Positions 31,164-40,306 of a DNA stretch of 55,648 bases are shown here, piece by piece. The stretch spans positions 1 through 55,648 of the forward strand of contig NZ_JADIJR010000021.1 of NCBI RefSeq assembly GCF_017355365.1, read 5' to 3'. Position numbers and translations under genes: made by a program. Numbering within the stretch: the first letter of the stretch is position 1; each line of letters begins with the position of its first letter. The DNA comes from Microbacterium sp. SD291 (GTDB taxonomy: Bacteria; Actinomycetota; Actinomycetes; Actinomycetales; Microbacteriaceae). The notes below the pieces were generated by a model that ran no database searches, was not told where the DNA came from, and saw only the letters and a list, made by a program, of their open reading frames with translations.

Positions 31164-32456
31164 ATGAGCGAGTTCGCCACCCAGCAGATCCAAGCCGGCT
31201 ACGTCCCAGGGACGCCGCAGAACAGCGCCGTGCCGCCGATCTACCAGACGGCCGCGTTCCAGTTCGCCTCGCTCGCGGATGCCGCCGACCTGTTCGCGCT
31301 GCGCAAGGCCGGCAACCTCTACAGCCGCAACGCCAGCCCGACCCAGCAGGTGCTCGAGGAGCGGGTCGCAGCTCTCGAGGGCGGCGCCTCCGCCGTCGCC
31401 GTCGCGTCCGGGCAGGCGGCCGTCGCAGTGACGCTGCTCGCGATCGTCGGCCGCAACGGCCACATCGTCGCGGCGAACCAGCTCTACGGCGGCACCGTCG
31501 ACCTGTTCCAGGAGACCTTCGACGACTTCGGCATCCCGGTGACCTTCGTCGACCAGGACGACCCCGACGCGTGGCGCGCCGCCATCCGCCCCGACACCCG
31601 CGCGCTGTTCGCCGAGTCGGTCGCGAACCCGGTCGCGCAGGTGCTCGACATCCGCCTGGTGGCCGACATCGCGCACGAGGCGGGCGTCCCCCTGGTGATC
31701 GACAACACGGTCGGCACCCCGTACCTGGTGCGCCCAGGCGAGCACGGCGCCGACTTCGTGGTGCACTCGGCCACCAAGTTCCTCTCCGGTCACGGCACCT
31801 CCCTCGGCGGCGTCGTGGTCGACCAGGGCACCTTCGACTTCGGCGCGGAGCCAGAGCGCTGGCCGCACTTCACCGCCGAGTACAAGCGCGTGCCCGGGCT
31901 CGTGCTGTGGGAGCGGTTCGGCATCGGCGCAGCCTTCGCCGCGCTGGTGAAGTCGAAGTACGTGCACGACCTCGGCCCCTCGCTCTCGCCGTTCAACGCC
32001 TGGCAGATCCTGCAGGGCATCGAGACGCTCGACCTCCGGGTGTCCCGGCAGAGCGCCACCGCACTCGCGGTCGCGAAGTTCCTCGCACAGCATCCGGCGG
32101 TCGCGAAGGTCAACCACCCCGGCCTCGAGGGCAATCCCTGGCACGATCTGGCGGTGCGCTACCTGCCCAAGGGCGTGCCCTCGGTGTTCTCGTTCGACCT
32201 CGCCGGCCCCGAGGACGAGGGCACCCAGGAGCGCGTCGCCCGCGTCGTCGACGGCCTCGAGGTCGTGCGCCTGATCGCCAACATCGGCGACGCGCGCAGC
32301 ATGGTCGCGCACCCCGCCTCGATGACGCACTCGCACCTGAACGCCGAGCAGCGCGCCGCCGCCGGCATCTCGCTGAACACGATCCGGATCTCGCTCGGCC
32401 TCGAGGATCCCGCCGACATCATCGCCGACCTCGAGCAGGCGCTCGGGAAGGCCTGA
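31164..32456 (+). CDS. metY: O-acetylhomoserine aminocarboxypropyltransferase (direct sulfhydrylase)
   Basis: A 430-residue PLP enzyme of the Cys/Met metabolism family that forms homocysteine from O-acetylhomoserine and sulfide. Diagnostic segments are [32 protein letters not shown], the cofactor-binding [12 protein letters not shown] and the lysine site [18 protein letters not shown]. The C-terminus has [15 protein letters not shown], typical of the O-acetylhomoserine group. The gene stands alone, with a leaderless-type -10 and no sulfate-assimilation genes next to it. Confidence 0.94.
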   Translation: MSEFATQQIQAGYVPGTPQNSAVPPIYQTAAFQFASLADAADLFALRKAGNLYSRNASPTQQVLEERVAALEGGASAVAVASGQAAVAVTLLAIVGRNGHIVAANQLYGGTVDLFQETFDDFGIPVTFVDQDDPDAWRAAIRPDTRALFAESVANPVAQVLDIRLVADIAHEAGVPLVIDNTVGTPYLVRPGEHGADFVVHSATKFLSGHGTSLGGVVVDQGTFDFGAEPERWPHFTAEYKRVPGLVLWERFGIGAAFAALVKSKYVHDLGPSLSPFNAWQILQGIETLDLRVSRQSATALAVAKFLAQHPAVAKVNHPGLEGNPWHDLAVRYLPKGVPSVFSFDLAGPEDEGTQERVARVVDGLEVVRLIANIGDARSMVAHPASMTHSHLNAEQRAAAGISLNTIRISLGLEDPADIIADLEQALGKA

Positions 32457-32609
32457 TCCGATAGGACGCCCGCGCCCCAGACCGGCACCGCCCCGGCTGC
32501 TCACTTCCTGGAATCGCTGTCGAATCTCGCGATGCCGGTCGCAGGTGTCGCGGATGGCCGCGGATCTCGACGAGCACGTCGAGCAGTTCCTACACCGCCC
32601 GCTGGGCGA
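32457..32609. other. Gene-poor gap between metY and the Rhs remnant
   Basis: Frames here are open on both strands but show no family resemblance, start signal or repeat. On the minus strand the sequence continues the frame of the adjacent Rhs remnant (for example RHREIRQRFQEVSSRG), so it may be the decayed end of an old Rhs tip. I can support no gene. Confidence 0.4.
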
Positions 32610-32759
32610 TGGGCGCACCGCTCCGGATGCGACCTGCCCGCCCCGAGATGCGAGGGGTTTGAACGCCGACGTCACCGCCGCCGTCAACCGATTCGCGACC
32701 GCCAGGAGCACCTTCCCGCGACCGACGCGATCGGGCCCAACGCCCACCCGACCGCGGCA
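32610..32759 (-). pseudogene. Degraded duplicate of the Rhs pre-Hint linker
   Basis: This about 150-bp segment aligns with 34152-34302 inside the Rhs gene, same orientation, with about 19 differences including a one-base indel. It still encodes AVANRLTAAVTSAFKPLASR, the linker between the Rhs core and the Hint domain. Similarity stops abruptly on both sides. No Hint domain follows. It lies just downstream of the immunity-type gene, the place where displaced Rhs tips usually accumulate. Confidence 0.8.
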
Positions 32760-32786
32760 GGTGACGTCCCCGGGGGTGGTCACCTG
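32758..32786 (-). terminator. Possible terminator of the Rhs-immunity operon
   Basis: An 8-bp perfect inverted repeat (CAGGTGAC, 32758-32765, with 32779-32786) encloses a GC-rich 13-nt loop that can itself pair (CCCCGGGG). It lies 29 nt beyond the immunity-type gene stop. No U-run follows. Confidence 0.45.
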
Positions 32787-32814
32787 TCGCCGGTTGTGAA
32801 CGCACCTTCCCAGA

Positions 32815-33285
32815 TCAGTCCGAGCGCGGGATTCCCAGGGCATCGCTCACATGGTCGTCGATCCACAGATAACTCACTAGCGCCCATGAGCCACAAGGCT
32901 CAGACTTCGCCGTAACCCTCCGTCGATTCCCGTCCACGTAAGCCTTCAAGAAAGCGTCCCAGAAACAGAGTTGAGACAGCGTGCCGTCCGGGCCGAGCGG
33001 TCGATTCTCTAGATGACGAAAATAGCCCCTAGTCCACCCCATCCGATTCGTGAAGATCGGTGCTAGCAGGAGATCTTCCGGTCGTATTCGAACCATGTCG
33101 TCGATTTCGACGCCGGGGCGAAAGACATAGATCAGGTTCGAGGCGGGCATCGGTGCGCGGTTGGAATCTCGTATATCCGCTGCTGCCACACGGCCCAATA
33201 GACGCGGACCGCCCGAGATCTGCATCTCGAAGATATCTCCGTCGACAGGGTGGTGTCGACTGCGTTGTAGGAACTCCAGGTTCAC
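32815..33285 (-). CDS. Putative Imm26-type immunity protein
   Basis: A 156-residue soluble protein that immediately follows the Rhs toxin gene, the invariant place of a cognate immunity gene. It has VDGDIFEMQISGGPRLLGRV near the start, resembling the DG-x-F and G-R-V pattern of the Imm26 family, then YVFRPGVEIDDM and LAPIFTNRMGWTRGYF. No signal peptide is present, as expected for a cytosolic antidote. GTG 33285 was chosen because GGAGG lies 6 nt upstream, inside the last codons of the toxin gene, and only 2 bp separate the two genes. GC is low here (30 of 60 at 33001-33060). The Imm26 assignment is from pattern memory and less certain than the immunity role. Confidence 0.75.
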   Translation of the reverse strand: MNLEFLQRSRHHPVDGDIFEMQISGGPRLLGRVAAADIRDSNRAPMPASNLIYVFRPGVEIDDMVRIRPEDLLLAPIFTNRMGWTRGYFRHLENRPLGPDGTLSQLCFWDAFLKAYVDGNRRRVTAKSEPCGSWALVSYLWIDDHVSDALGIPRSD

Positions 33286-33287
33286 GG

Positions 33288-36200
33288 TTAACCTCCGATT
33301 CCACTCAACCAGGCCCGACCCCACTCGACCGCCTGTTCGTAGTAGGAGTGACGGGGCGAGATGCTGTTAACCAAGTTCTGGAACCCAGGATTATCGACAA
33401 TCAGTGCTTGTTCAATGGCGCGCGATTCGCCGCGTGTCAACGGTGAAGCCGTGAGCTCCTGGAGACCATCAAATCGATCTCCGTGCTGCGCAGTTCTGCG
33501 AGTGATGTTGTTCGTGATTCCCGCATATATAGAGTCCCCTGAACGTACACCGAGGTAGACACTGGTGTTCGAGTGTCCGCCCGAGAGTTCGCTTGGCAAC
33601 TTCGGCGCGCCTGCGCTGTTGCCGCAGTTGTGGGTGAGGACGTCGGTATCCCCAGCGTAGACGCTGTACGTGTGGGTGGTGTCGATGGTGAGGTTGTGGA
33701 CGGTCTGCTCACGGTGGTCGTGCTGGACGGCGGTGACCTGCACCCAGGTCCCGGACGAGGTCTGCACCCACATCCCCGGCCGCAGGTCCCCTGCGTCGAC
33801 CCATTCCTCCGTGTCGGGCACCCAGAACGGGTGCCCGTCCGTGGCCGTCACCTGCCCCGACATCCCCGACGGGTCCGTGACCGTCACGGTCACCAGGTCC
33901 TTCTCCCCGGTGCCAGTGATCGTCGCGATCACCGGTCGCGGTGCGCTCTTGCCGGTCTCGGGATCGGTCGCGAGAACGAGATCACCGAGCGTGATCTTCT
34001 CGATCGGCTTCTTCGCCCCGTCGGCCATCAGCACGCTCGTGCCGGGCACGAAGCTGTTCACTGCACACGACGACATCGGCTTGCTGCCACCGCCCGACGC
34101 CGCGGGCTTCGCACCCGACGAGGGACGGATGCTCTGCAGCGGTGTGCTCGGTGGGCGCACCGCCCCCGACGCAACCTGCCCACCCCGGGACGCAAGGGGT
34201 TTGAACGCGGACGTGACCGCGGCCGTGAGCCTGTTCGCGACCGCCGGGAGCACCTTACCCGCGACCGAGGCGATCGGGCCCATCGCCCACCCGACCGCGG
34301 CACCCATCACCGTGTCCCGGGCGAAGCTGCCGAAATCGAACGGCTTCTTTGACTGCGACTGCTTCCAGATGTTCGTCGTCGCCGCGCCCGCCGCGCCACC
34401 CGCGATCGCACAGCCCACGCTGCCCGCCCCGGCGGTCACCACTAGACAGCCCGCCGTGACCAATGTTCCGACGACCGCACCGGCGATCTCTGCCTGGTAC
34501 TTCTTCACGAATTTCGTCGCGGAGTTCCACAGGTTCCCGAACCAGTTCCGTCCCGACGGGTCGGACCACGTCACCGGGTTGTTGCCGGAATACACGTACG
34601 CGTTGAACTGCGCCGGTACACCGGGGCTCAGTTCCGGGTCCGTGCTCAGGAACGTGCCCGTCCCCGGATCGAAGAACCGCGCCCCCAGCAGGGTCAACCC
34701 CGAACTGTCCGCCGGCGCGCCCAAGAAGCCACGACCGGCGAGCGTGCCGACTGCATCCGCCCGCGCGGCACCGAACGGATCGGTGCGCACCCGCCGCACC
34801 GCCTCAGTCCAGTTCGTGTTGTGCACATACGCCAACGGGGTGCCATGCGCATCCGAGACCACGCTGCTCACACCCGCCATGCCCGTGCCCGTGCGCACCG
34901 CGACGTTCGCGCCCCCGAAGGAGTACCACCGGGTCGCGGAGACCGCGGTCGCGCTCGCTCGCACCTCCTGCCCTCCAGGCAGGAACACGGTCACTCCGGA
35001 ATCGTCGGAACGGAGAAGCCGCACACCGTTCGCGTCGAACACGTTCGACAGGTCCTCGGCGCCGCCCGTCACCGAGACGAGCTCACCCTCCGGGTCCCAC
35101 GTCTGGGTCTGCAGGTCGGCGTTCACCGTCCTCGACGTCTGGTTGCCAGCGGCATCCCACGTGAAGCCCGTGGTCACCGCGACCCCGGCTTTCGTCTTCG
35201 TCATCGACGTCAGCTGGTGCGGCCCCGCCGCCCCGTCCCCATGCTGGTAGGTGGTGACGGTGTTGCCCGACGCGGCATGCTCGGTCATCTTCGTGCGGTT
35301 GCCGAGCGGGTCGTACTCGTAGTCCGTCCAGTACGGAGAGGCACCGCCGACCATCGACTGCGTGATCTGCGCCGTTCCGCAGGTCTTGTCGGCAGCCGTC
35401 CACGCGGTCTTCAACCGGCGCAGGCTGTCGTAACGGAAGCACTGCGCATCGAACGTCCCCACAACCGATGCGCGTGACGGAGCGTCGACCAGGCCGGTCA
35501 CGTTCCCTGCGGCGTCGTAGGAGTAGCGCGTGTCGACCTCGGTGCCGTCCACGTTCTGGCGGTCGAGTCGGATCGCGTTCAGCCGGTTCGTGCCGGCCTC
35601 CCAGTCGTAGCTGACGCTCGCCCCGTAGGTGTTCCCGAGGTCTTGCGCGAGGGGCTTCCCGTCGTGGGTCCATATCGCGTCGGCGACGTAGACACCCCAG
35701 CCGAAACCGCCTCCCATCCACGACGGCTTCGACCGCTCGTCAAAGCGTGTCGTCACGGTTTCGGCGCCCAGGACTGTCGCGGAGCCGTCCTTCACCTGCG
35801 GGTAGGTAGTCTGTGCGACCTGACCGTCGGCGGCGTAGGCGTACGCGGTCGTGAACGTCGCCCCCGACAGGGCGTTCAACGCGGTGTCGGCCGGGAGGAT
35901 CGTGTCCACTTCGAGCGGACGGTAGGCGGAATCGTAGACGGGGAACGCGGTGGTGTACTCCTTCCCGCCGACGACCCGGGTCGAGGAGCTGACCTGTCCG
36001 AGCGCCCGGGTCTCGCCACCCTGGAGCAGCGCTGCGTCGTAGGTCCAGCTGGCCCTGACGGCACCGATCGCGTTGCCGTCACGCAGGCTGGTCACTCGCC
36101 CGAGCTTGTCGTACGTGTACGCGAGGGTCGCCCCGTTGGCGTCCGTGCGTGTCGAGACCCGCCCGAGGATGTCGTACGTGCTCGCGGAGACGCCGGCGTC

Positions 36201-39200
36201 CGGGTCCGTGGACGACACCAGCTGACCGGCGGCGTCGTACGTCTTCTTCCAGACGTCGCCGGCAGGGTTCGTCATCGTGAGCAGGCGACCCGCAGCATCG
36301 TATGCATACGAGGTCGTCTGCTTCGGCAGCGCCCGCACCGCTGCGGCCGTCACCGCATCAGTCTGCGTGGCAGGGTCACGCAGATACTCGCGGAGCTGGA
36401 TCGTCCGCCCGAGCGCGTCGACGACGGTTTCGGTCGGGACTCCGCCCTTGGGCGGAATCGTCAGCGTCGCCGCGCCGTCGTAGGAGGTCGTGGTGCGCCA
36501 CTTCTCGTTAGCGGGGTCCGAATAAGTGCCGATCCAGAACACCTCGTCGGTGATGCGCCCGGCCTTGTCGTAGACGTAGGTCGCCTGAGCGGGAGGCACG
36601 GCGATCGGCACGATGGCGTCCCCGTTCGGCCAGCCCTGCGCCGACCACGGTGCGGTCTTTCTGATCGTGCGCCCGGCGGAGTCGTAGTAGACGTGCGACA
36701 CCGATCGTCCGGGGTTCGCGTCCGTGGCGTCGGCGCTCTCGACCTGTGACTGGAACGGGCGCAGCATGCCGTCGTAGAGCACGACCGATGTGTGCTGGCG
36801 TTTCCCGTCGGCGCCGAGCGTGCGGGTGATGACGGCGTTCAGCCCGTTCGTCGCGACGACGTACGCGTACTCGATGGAAGGTTTCGGGGCAGCTGCGTGT
36901 TGCGGGTAGACCACGCTGGTGGGGCGACCGAGAGAATCGTACGTGCCCTTCGTCACCTTGCCGTTCTGATCCGTGGTCGAGATCGGCATGCCCGTCAGCG
37001 GGTTGAACGCCTGCGTGGAGGTGAACGCGGCGACTTCTCCGATGCCGTCCGGGTCGGGAGACGTGGTGCCGACCTTCGCGAGCTGACCTCCGGCGCCGAG
37101 AGTGTACGCCATGGTCGTGACGTTGCCCGCGGCGTCTTCGGTGGTGACGGCACGTCCGGACGCGTCGTAGGTCGACTTGGTGCGTACGATGTCCGCCGCG
37201 CCGTTGCCGGGATCGACGGATTTCGTCTCGAGGGTCCGGCCGGCGTCGTCATACGTCGCCGTCTCGCGGGAGATGAGCGTGTCGACCGTGAGCGTGCCGC
37301 TGCACGCCGCACCGAAAACCTCCGTCTTCGCGGCGTACGAGAGCTTGTTCGCCTCCGGGTAGCCGCCGTCGCGCCGATACGTGGTTTTCGTGCAGACGTT
37401 GTCGCCGTCGGAAGTGAGATCGCCTCGGTCGTCGACCGAGATCGGCAGTCCACTCGTGTCGTTCGTCGTCGTCGCCGAGGTGCGGTAGACGAGACCGCCG
37501 GACGCGTTGTACGTGAATCCGAACGTGGTGGTCGACGGGATCCGGGTGGTCTTCAGGCCGGACGCGCCGGTGACGACGACAACAGGGGCGGCGGGCTGGC
37601 TGATCGTTTCCGACACCTTCGTCGTGCCGTTGAGCGTCTCGCTGGCGAACACCTGCCCGGTGTACTCGTCACGATCGACGACACTGATCGTGTACCCCGT
37701 GGGCCCGGCGGTGAGCGTCGCGCCGCTGCCTCGGAAATAGGTGCTCTTCTCGGCGGTCGTCTGCTCTGTTCCTTCACCGACGACCGTCGCGACCTGCGCG
37801 AACCCACGGAAGTCGGAGTAGGTGACCTGGTCCGCGTCGATCATCGGCCCGGTCGGCTTGACCCACTTCGCTCCGCCAAGATAGCTGAACCGGGTGGTCT
37901 TCGAGACCGATCCGGTGATGAGGGCGCCGCCACCGGCGACCTCGGGGGCGGCGTCTTCGACGATGCTCTCCACGACATACTTGTGGAACCAGTGGTTCTG
38001 GGGGGTGAGTTCACCGTCGGGCTGCCATTTCACCAGGTAGCAGAGCTTGGTGTTCGCCGCCTGCGCGGCATCCGTCGTCGCCGGGAGGCTCGAGGCATCG
38101 CATTCCGTTCGATAGGCGGCATTGACCGCCCCACCGGAGTCGGTGCGCACGCGGATGATGCGAGGACGCCACAGACCCGGCTGCCCGTCGCTCGACGAAT
38201 CGACGCGGTTCGGCATCGACGTGTAGGTGAACTCGACAGGCGGCAAGGCGATGTCGTCGCCCGTCGAGGTGGTTCCGCCCCGCCCGGTGCGGCGGATGCC
38301 GTCGAGCCGCAGCACTGCGGCATCGGCGACGTTCATGAGTCCGGCATCGCCCTCGCCGACGTAGCGATGCGTGAACGCCCAGGAATCGATGTCCTGATAG
38401 GCGCTGCCGTCCCAGCTCTGCGCGGTGATCTTGACCAGTCGTGTCGTGTCGAAGAACACCGGCGTGACGTTCTTGCATTCCGTGGTCGTCGCGGTGCACT
38501 GCAGGTCCGTCGGCGTGTCCAGCCAGCGGCTCTTGTCGGTCTCGACATGTCCGCCTGTGCAGACCGAGGTGCCGTCGGCACGATCGGTGACACAGCGCGC
38601 CTCGGTTCCCAGAACGACCCGGTAGGGTGCGCTTCCGGCGGACCCTGTGCGCGTGCCGTACTCGATCTTGGTCAGCCGTCCACCGGACGTGTAGGACGTC
38701 GTCTTCCACTCGGTGTTGTTCGCGTAGTCGGCGACGTAGCTGTTTGACTCGGTTGCGTACGAATAGGTCATCGTATTGCCGGAGGGGTCCACGACGTGGT
38801 CGAGGTTCCACCGCCACACCTGATTGCACCGCGACGCCGCATATCCGCCGTCTGCGGCGGCTTTGTAGCATGCCTCGCCGCTGTCGTTCCCGTAGACCGG
38901 CAGCGACCAGGCGGACTTCAAGTCCGCACCCGTTGACGTGGCCTTACCTCGTCCGAAGAAGTACTGGGTGCCGTCGGCCGTGGTCACCTTCCAGTACTCC
39001 GCCGACCCGACCCCGTTCCAGCCGCCGGTGAGCAGTTCGACGCGCGATCCGTCGACGGTTTTCGACGACCACTTCTTCGCGACCGAGTCGTAGACCAGCG
39101 GGCTCGCGGCGCCGTTGAACATCAGCGTGGCGTTCGCGGGACCCCAGCACAGATCACCGTTCTCGCGGTCCACGTTGTTGGACCCCGTCTTCGCGTCGTC

Positions 39201-40304
39201 GGAACAGGGCTTGTACTGGCGCTCGACATAGCTCGAGGTCAGATCGAACCCTTCCCCGATCCACCCGGACTGATTGTTCGCCGACGGCACTCGCCCATCG
39301 GAGACAGCCGACGAGTAGGAAAGGGTGAGATCGGGTGAGGGGCCGGTTCCCTCCGGAACGTTCAGAGGGTACGACCAGGTGAACGCACCCGTGTTCCCGG
39401 AAGCCCCCCACGTCGACGACGGGGACAGTCCGGTCTGCGACCAGTCCCCGGCCGCGCCTGCGGCGCCGGCCGCCAGCGCGATCGAGCTGCCCTCCATCGT
39501 GCTCGTTGCCAGCGCTGCCAACGAGGCGGGCTCGGGGGTGAGTCCCGTCTGCGTGGTCGGCGCCGCCGTCGTGCCTCCCGTCGACGTGGACGAGGACTCC
39601 ACCGGCACGGTGCCCGTGACCGTCTGCGCGATCGGGTCGTTCGTTGAGGGAATCGGCTCAGGCTGACATTCGGGTGAGTTCGGTGTCTCGCGGGCGCAGT
39701 CAGGGACACGAACGAGCCGAAGCCGTGACGCCCAGTCTCCCCCGACCGCACCGGCGAAAGCCGCATACGACAGGGTCAGATCGACCGTCTGCGCACCGGT
39801 GGTGTCTCCCGGGGTCGCATCGACGACGTCGAGGAGGACGCCGGTCACACCGACGGCATCCGCGATCGCCTGATCCTCTACCTTCAGCGTCACCGCGTCC
39901 GGGGAGGCGCCGCCCGAGGTGCCCACGACTTCGACCGCCATTCCGCCCAGATCCGCAGTCGCCGCAGAGTCGGATAGTTCGACGGTTGCCTCGTCGGAGG
40001 CGGGAAGCTCCGTCGCGGGCAGCGGGAGTCCGGCTTCGTCAGCCTGCGGCCAGGAGCCACCCATCGCCGTCACAGGAGCGGCGGGCGTTGCCGGGAGATT
40101 GCCCAGGGCATCCGCGAAGTTAGAGGCGCGGTCCTCCGTGACCGTGTCCGCGTACGCGGCACCGGTCGCGACTGTTCCGACACCGACGGGATCCACCGCC
40201 ATGACCACCGCCAGAGCCGCGGCGATGCACATCGTCGGAAGCTTGGACTTGAGCGCTCGCGCGGCCTGGGTCCTCGAGCGAGGGTGAGTAGTGAGCCGGT
40301 CCAT
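33288..40304 (-). CDS. Sec-exported Rhs polymorphic toxin with Hint domain and GIY-YIG-like nuclease tip
   Basis: A 2,338-residue Rhs/YD-repeat protein. Order: signal peptide (cut near AYA|D, residue 52); an SpvB-like segment (about 280-430); many YD repeats; the Rhs core ending YVYSGNNPVTWSDPSGRN (about residue 1920); a Gly/Ala-rich linker; a Hint autoprocessing domain at 2080-2227 (first Cys in SSCAVNSF, block B ATDGHPFW, final VLTHNC); and a 111-residue tip. The tip has SVYLGV, IYAGITNNITRRTAQH and ESRAIEQALI, matching the Tyr, Tyr-x-Gly, Arg, His and Glu pattern of GIY-YIG/URI nucleases. The Rhs shell would encapsulate the tip, Hint cleavage would free it, and it would cut nucleic acid in a target cell; this is inferred from the family. 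ATG 40304 has GGAG at 7 nt; ATG 40310, overlapping the previous stop, is the alternative. Confidence 0.9.
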   Translation of the reverse strand: MDRLTTHPRSRTQAARALKSKLPTMCIAAALAVVMAVDPVGVGTVATGAAYADTVTEDRASNFADALGNLPATPAAPVTAMGGSWPQADEAGLPLPATELPASDEATVELSDSAATADLGGMAVEVVGTSGGASPDAVTLKVEDQAIADAVGVTGVLLDVVDATPGDTTGAQTVDLTLSYAAFAGAVGGDWASRLRLVRVPDCARETPNSPECQPEPIPSTNDPIAQTVTGTVPVESSSTSTGGTTAAPTTQTGLTPEPASLAALATSTMEGSSIALAAGAAGAAGDWSQTGLSPSSTWGASGNTGAFTWSYPLNVPEGTGPSPDLTLSYSSAVSDGRVPSANNQSGWIGEGFDLTSSYVERQYKPCSDDAKTGSNNVDRENGDLCWGPANATLMFNGAASPLVYDSVAKKWSSKTVDGSRVELLTGGWNGVGSAEYWKVTTADGTQYFFGRGKATSTGADLKSAWSLPVYGNDSGEACYKAAADGGYAASRCNQVWRWNLDHVVDPSGNTMTYSYATESNSYVADYANNTEWKTTSYTSGGRLTKIEYGTRTGSAGSAPYRVVLGTEARCVTDRADGTSVCTGGHVETDKSRWLDTPTDLQCTATTTECKNVTPVFFDTTRLVKITAQSWDGSAYQDIDSWAFTHRYVGEGDAGLMNVADAAVLRLDGIRRTGRGGTTSTGDDIALPPVEFTYTSMPNRVDSSSDGQPGLWRPRIIRVRTDSGGAVNAAYRTECDASSLPATTDAAQAANTKLCYLVKWQPDGELTPQNHWFHKYVVESIVEDAAPEVAGGGALITGSVSKTTRFSYLGGAKWVKPTGPMIDADQVTYSDFRGFAQVATVVGEGTEQTTAEKSTYFRGSGATLTAGPTGYTISVVDRDEYTGQVFASETLNGTTKVSETISQPAAPVVVVTGASGLKTTRIPSTTTFGFTYNASGGLVYRTSATTTNDTSGLPISVDDRGDLTSDGDNVCTKTTYRRDGGYPEANKLSYAAKTEVFGAACSGTLTVDTLISRETATYDDAGRTLETKSVDPGNGAADIVRTKSTYDASGRAVTTEDAAGNVTTMAYTLGAGGQLAKVGTTSPDPDGIGEVAAFTSTQAFNPLTGMPISTTDQNGKVTKGTYDSLGRPTSVVYPQHAAAPKPSIEYAYVVATNGLNAVITRTLGADGKRQHTSVVLYDGMLRPFQSQVESADATDANPGRSVSHVYYDSAGRTIRKTAPWSAQGWPNGDAIVPIAVPPAQATYVYDKAGRITDEVFWIGTYSDPANEKWRTTTSYDGAATLTIPPKGGVPTETVVDALGRTIQLREYLRDPATQTDAVTAAAVRALPKQTTSYAYDAAGRLLTMTNPAGDVWKKTYDAAGQLVSSTDPDAGVSASTYDILGRVSTRTDANGATLAYTYDKLGRVTSLRDGNAIGAVRASWTYDAALLQGGETRALGQVSSSTRVVGGKEYTTAFPVYDSAYRPLEVDTILPADTALNALSGATFTTAYAYAADGQVAQTTYPQVKDGSATVLGAETVTTRFDERSKPSWMGGGFGWGVYVADAIWTHDGKPLAQDLGNTYGASVSYDWEAGTNRLNAIRLDRQNVDGTEVDTRYSYDAAGNVTGLVDAPSRASVVGTFDAQCFRYDSLRRLKTAWTAADKTCGTAQITQSMVGGASPYWTDYEYDPLGNRTKMTEHAASGNTVTTYQHGDGAAGPHQLTSMTKTKAGVAVTTGFTWDAAGNQTSRTVNADLQTQTWDPEGELVSVTGGAEDLSNVFDANGVRLLRSDDSGVTVFLPGGQEVRASATAVSATRWYSFGGANVAVRTGTGMAGVSSVVSDAHGTPLAYVHNTNWTEAVRRVRTDPFGAARADAVGTLAGRGFLGAPADSSGLTLLGARFFDPGTGTFLSTDPELSPGVPAQFNAYVYSGNNPVTWSDPSGRNWFGNLWNSATKFVKKYQAEIAGAVVGTLVTAGCLVVTAGAGSVGCAIAGGAAGAATTNIWKQSQSKKPFDFGSFARDTVMGAAVGWAMGPIASVAGKVLPAVANRLTAAVTSAFKPLASRGGQVASGAVRPPSTPLQSIRPSSGAKPAASGGGSKPMSSCAVNSFVPGTSVLMADGAKKPIEKITLGDLVLATDPETGKSAPRPVIATITGTGEKDLVTVTVTDPSGMSGQVTATDGHPFWVPDTEEWVDAGDLRPGMWVQTSSGTWVQVTAVQHDHREQTVHNLTIDTTHTYSVYAGDTDVLTHNCGNSAGAPKLPSELSGGHSNTSVYLGVRSGDSIYAGITNNITRRTAQHGDRFDGLQELTASPLTRGESRAIEQALIVDNPGFQNLVNSISPRHSYYEQAVEWGRAWLSGIGG
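33291..33623 (-). other. Rhs C-terminal tip: GIY-YIG-like nuclease toxin region
   Basis: These 111 codons follow the Hint terminal Asn-Cys. Likely active-site residues (approximate Rhs numbering) are Tyr2250, Tyr2260, Arg2270, His2274 and Glu2298. GC is visibly lower than in the Hint and core regions, as expected for an exchangeable tip. Confidence 0.7.
33624..34067 (-). other. Hint (pretoxin) autoprocessing domain of the Rhs protein
   Basis: The 148-residue domain runs from the Cys of CAVNSFVPGTSVLMADG to the HNC at its end, with the conserved His in TATDGHPFW and the His-Asn-Cys end. Full intein splicing is unlikely because no C-extein partner is needed; N-terminal or C-terminal cleavage to release the tip is the expected activity. 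Confidence 0.85.
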
Positions 40305-40306
40305 GC

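Noticed and set aside
31053..32592. Minus-strand frame continuing from the Rhs remnant through metY
   Set aside because: Beyond the remnant it is antisense to metY and has no toxin, Hint or immunity motif, so only the 150-bp match was annotated.
33624..34067. Full intein
   Set aside because: The domain has Hint motifs and ends in HNC but lies before a toxin tip with no need for splicing and no homing endonuclease; a pretoxin Hint domain fits better.
35000..38000. CRISPR-like or tandem DNA repeats in the Rhs gene
   Set aside because: The similarity comes from degenerate YD protein repeats, not from conserved DNA repeats with spacers.
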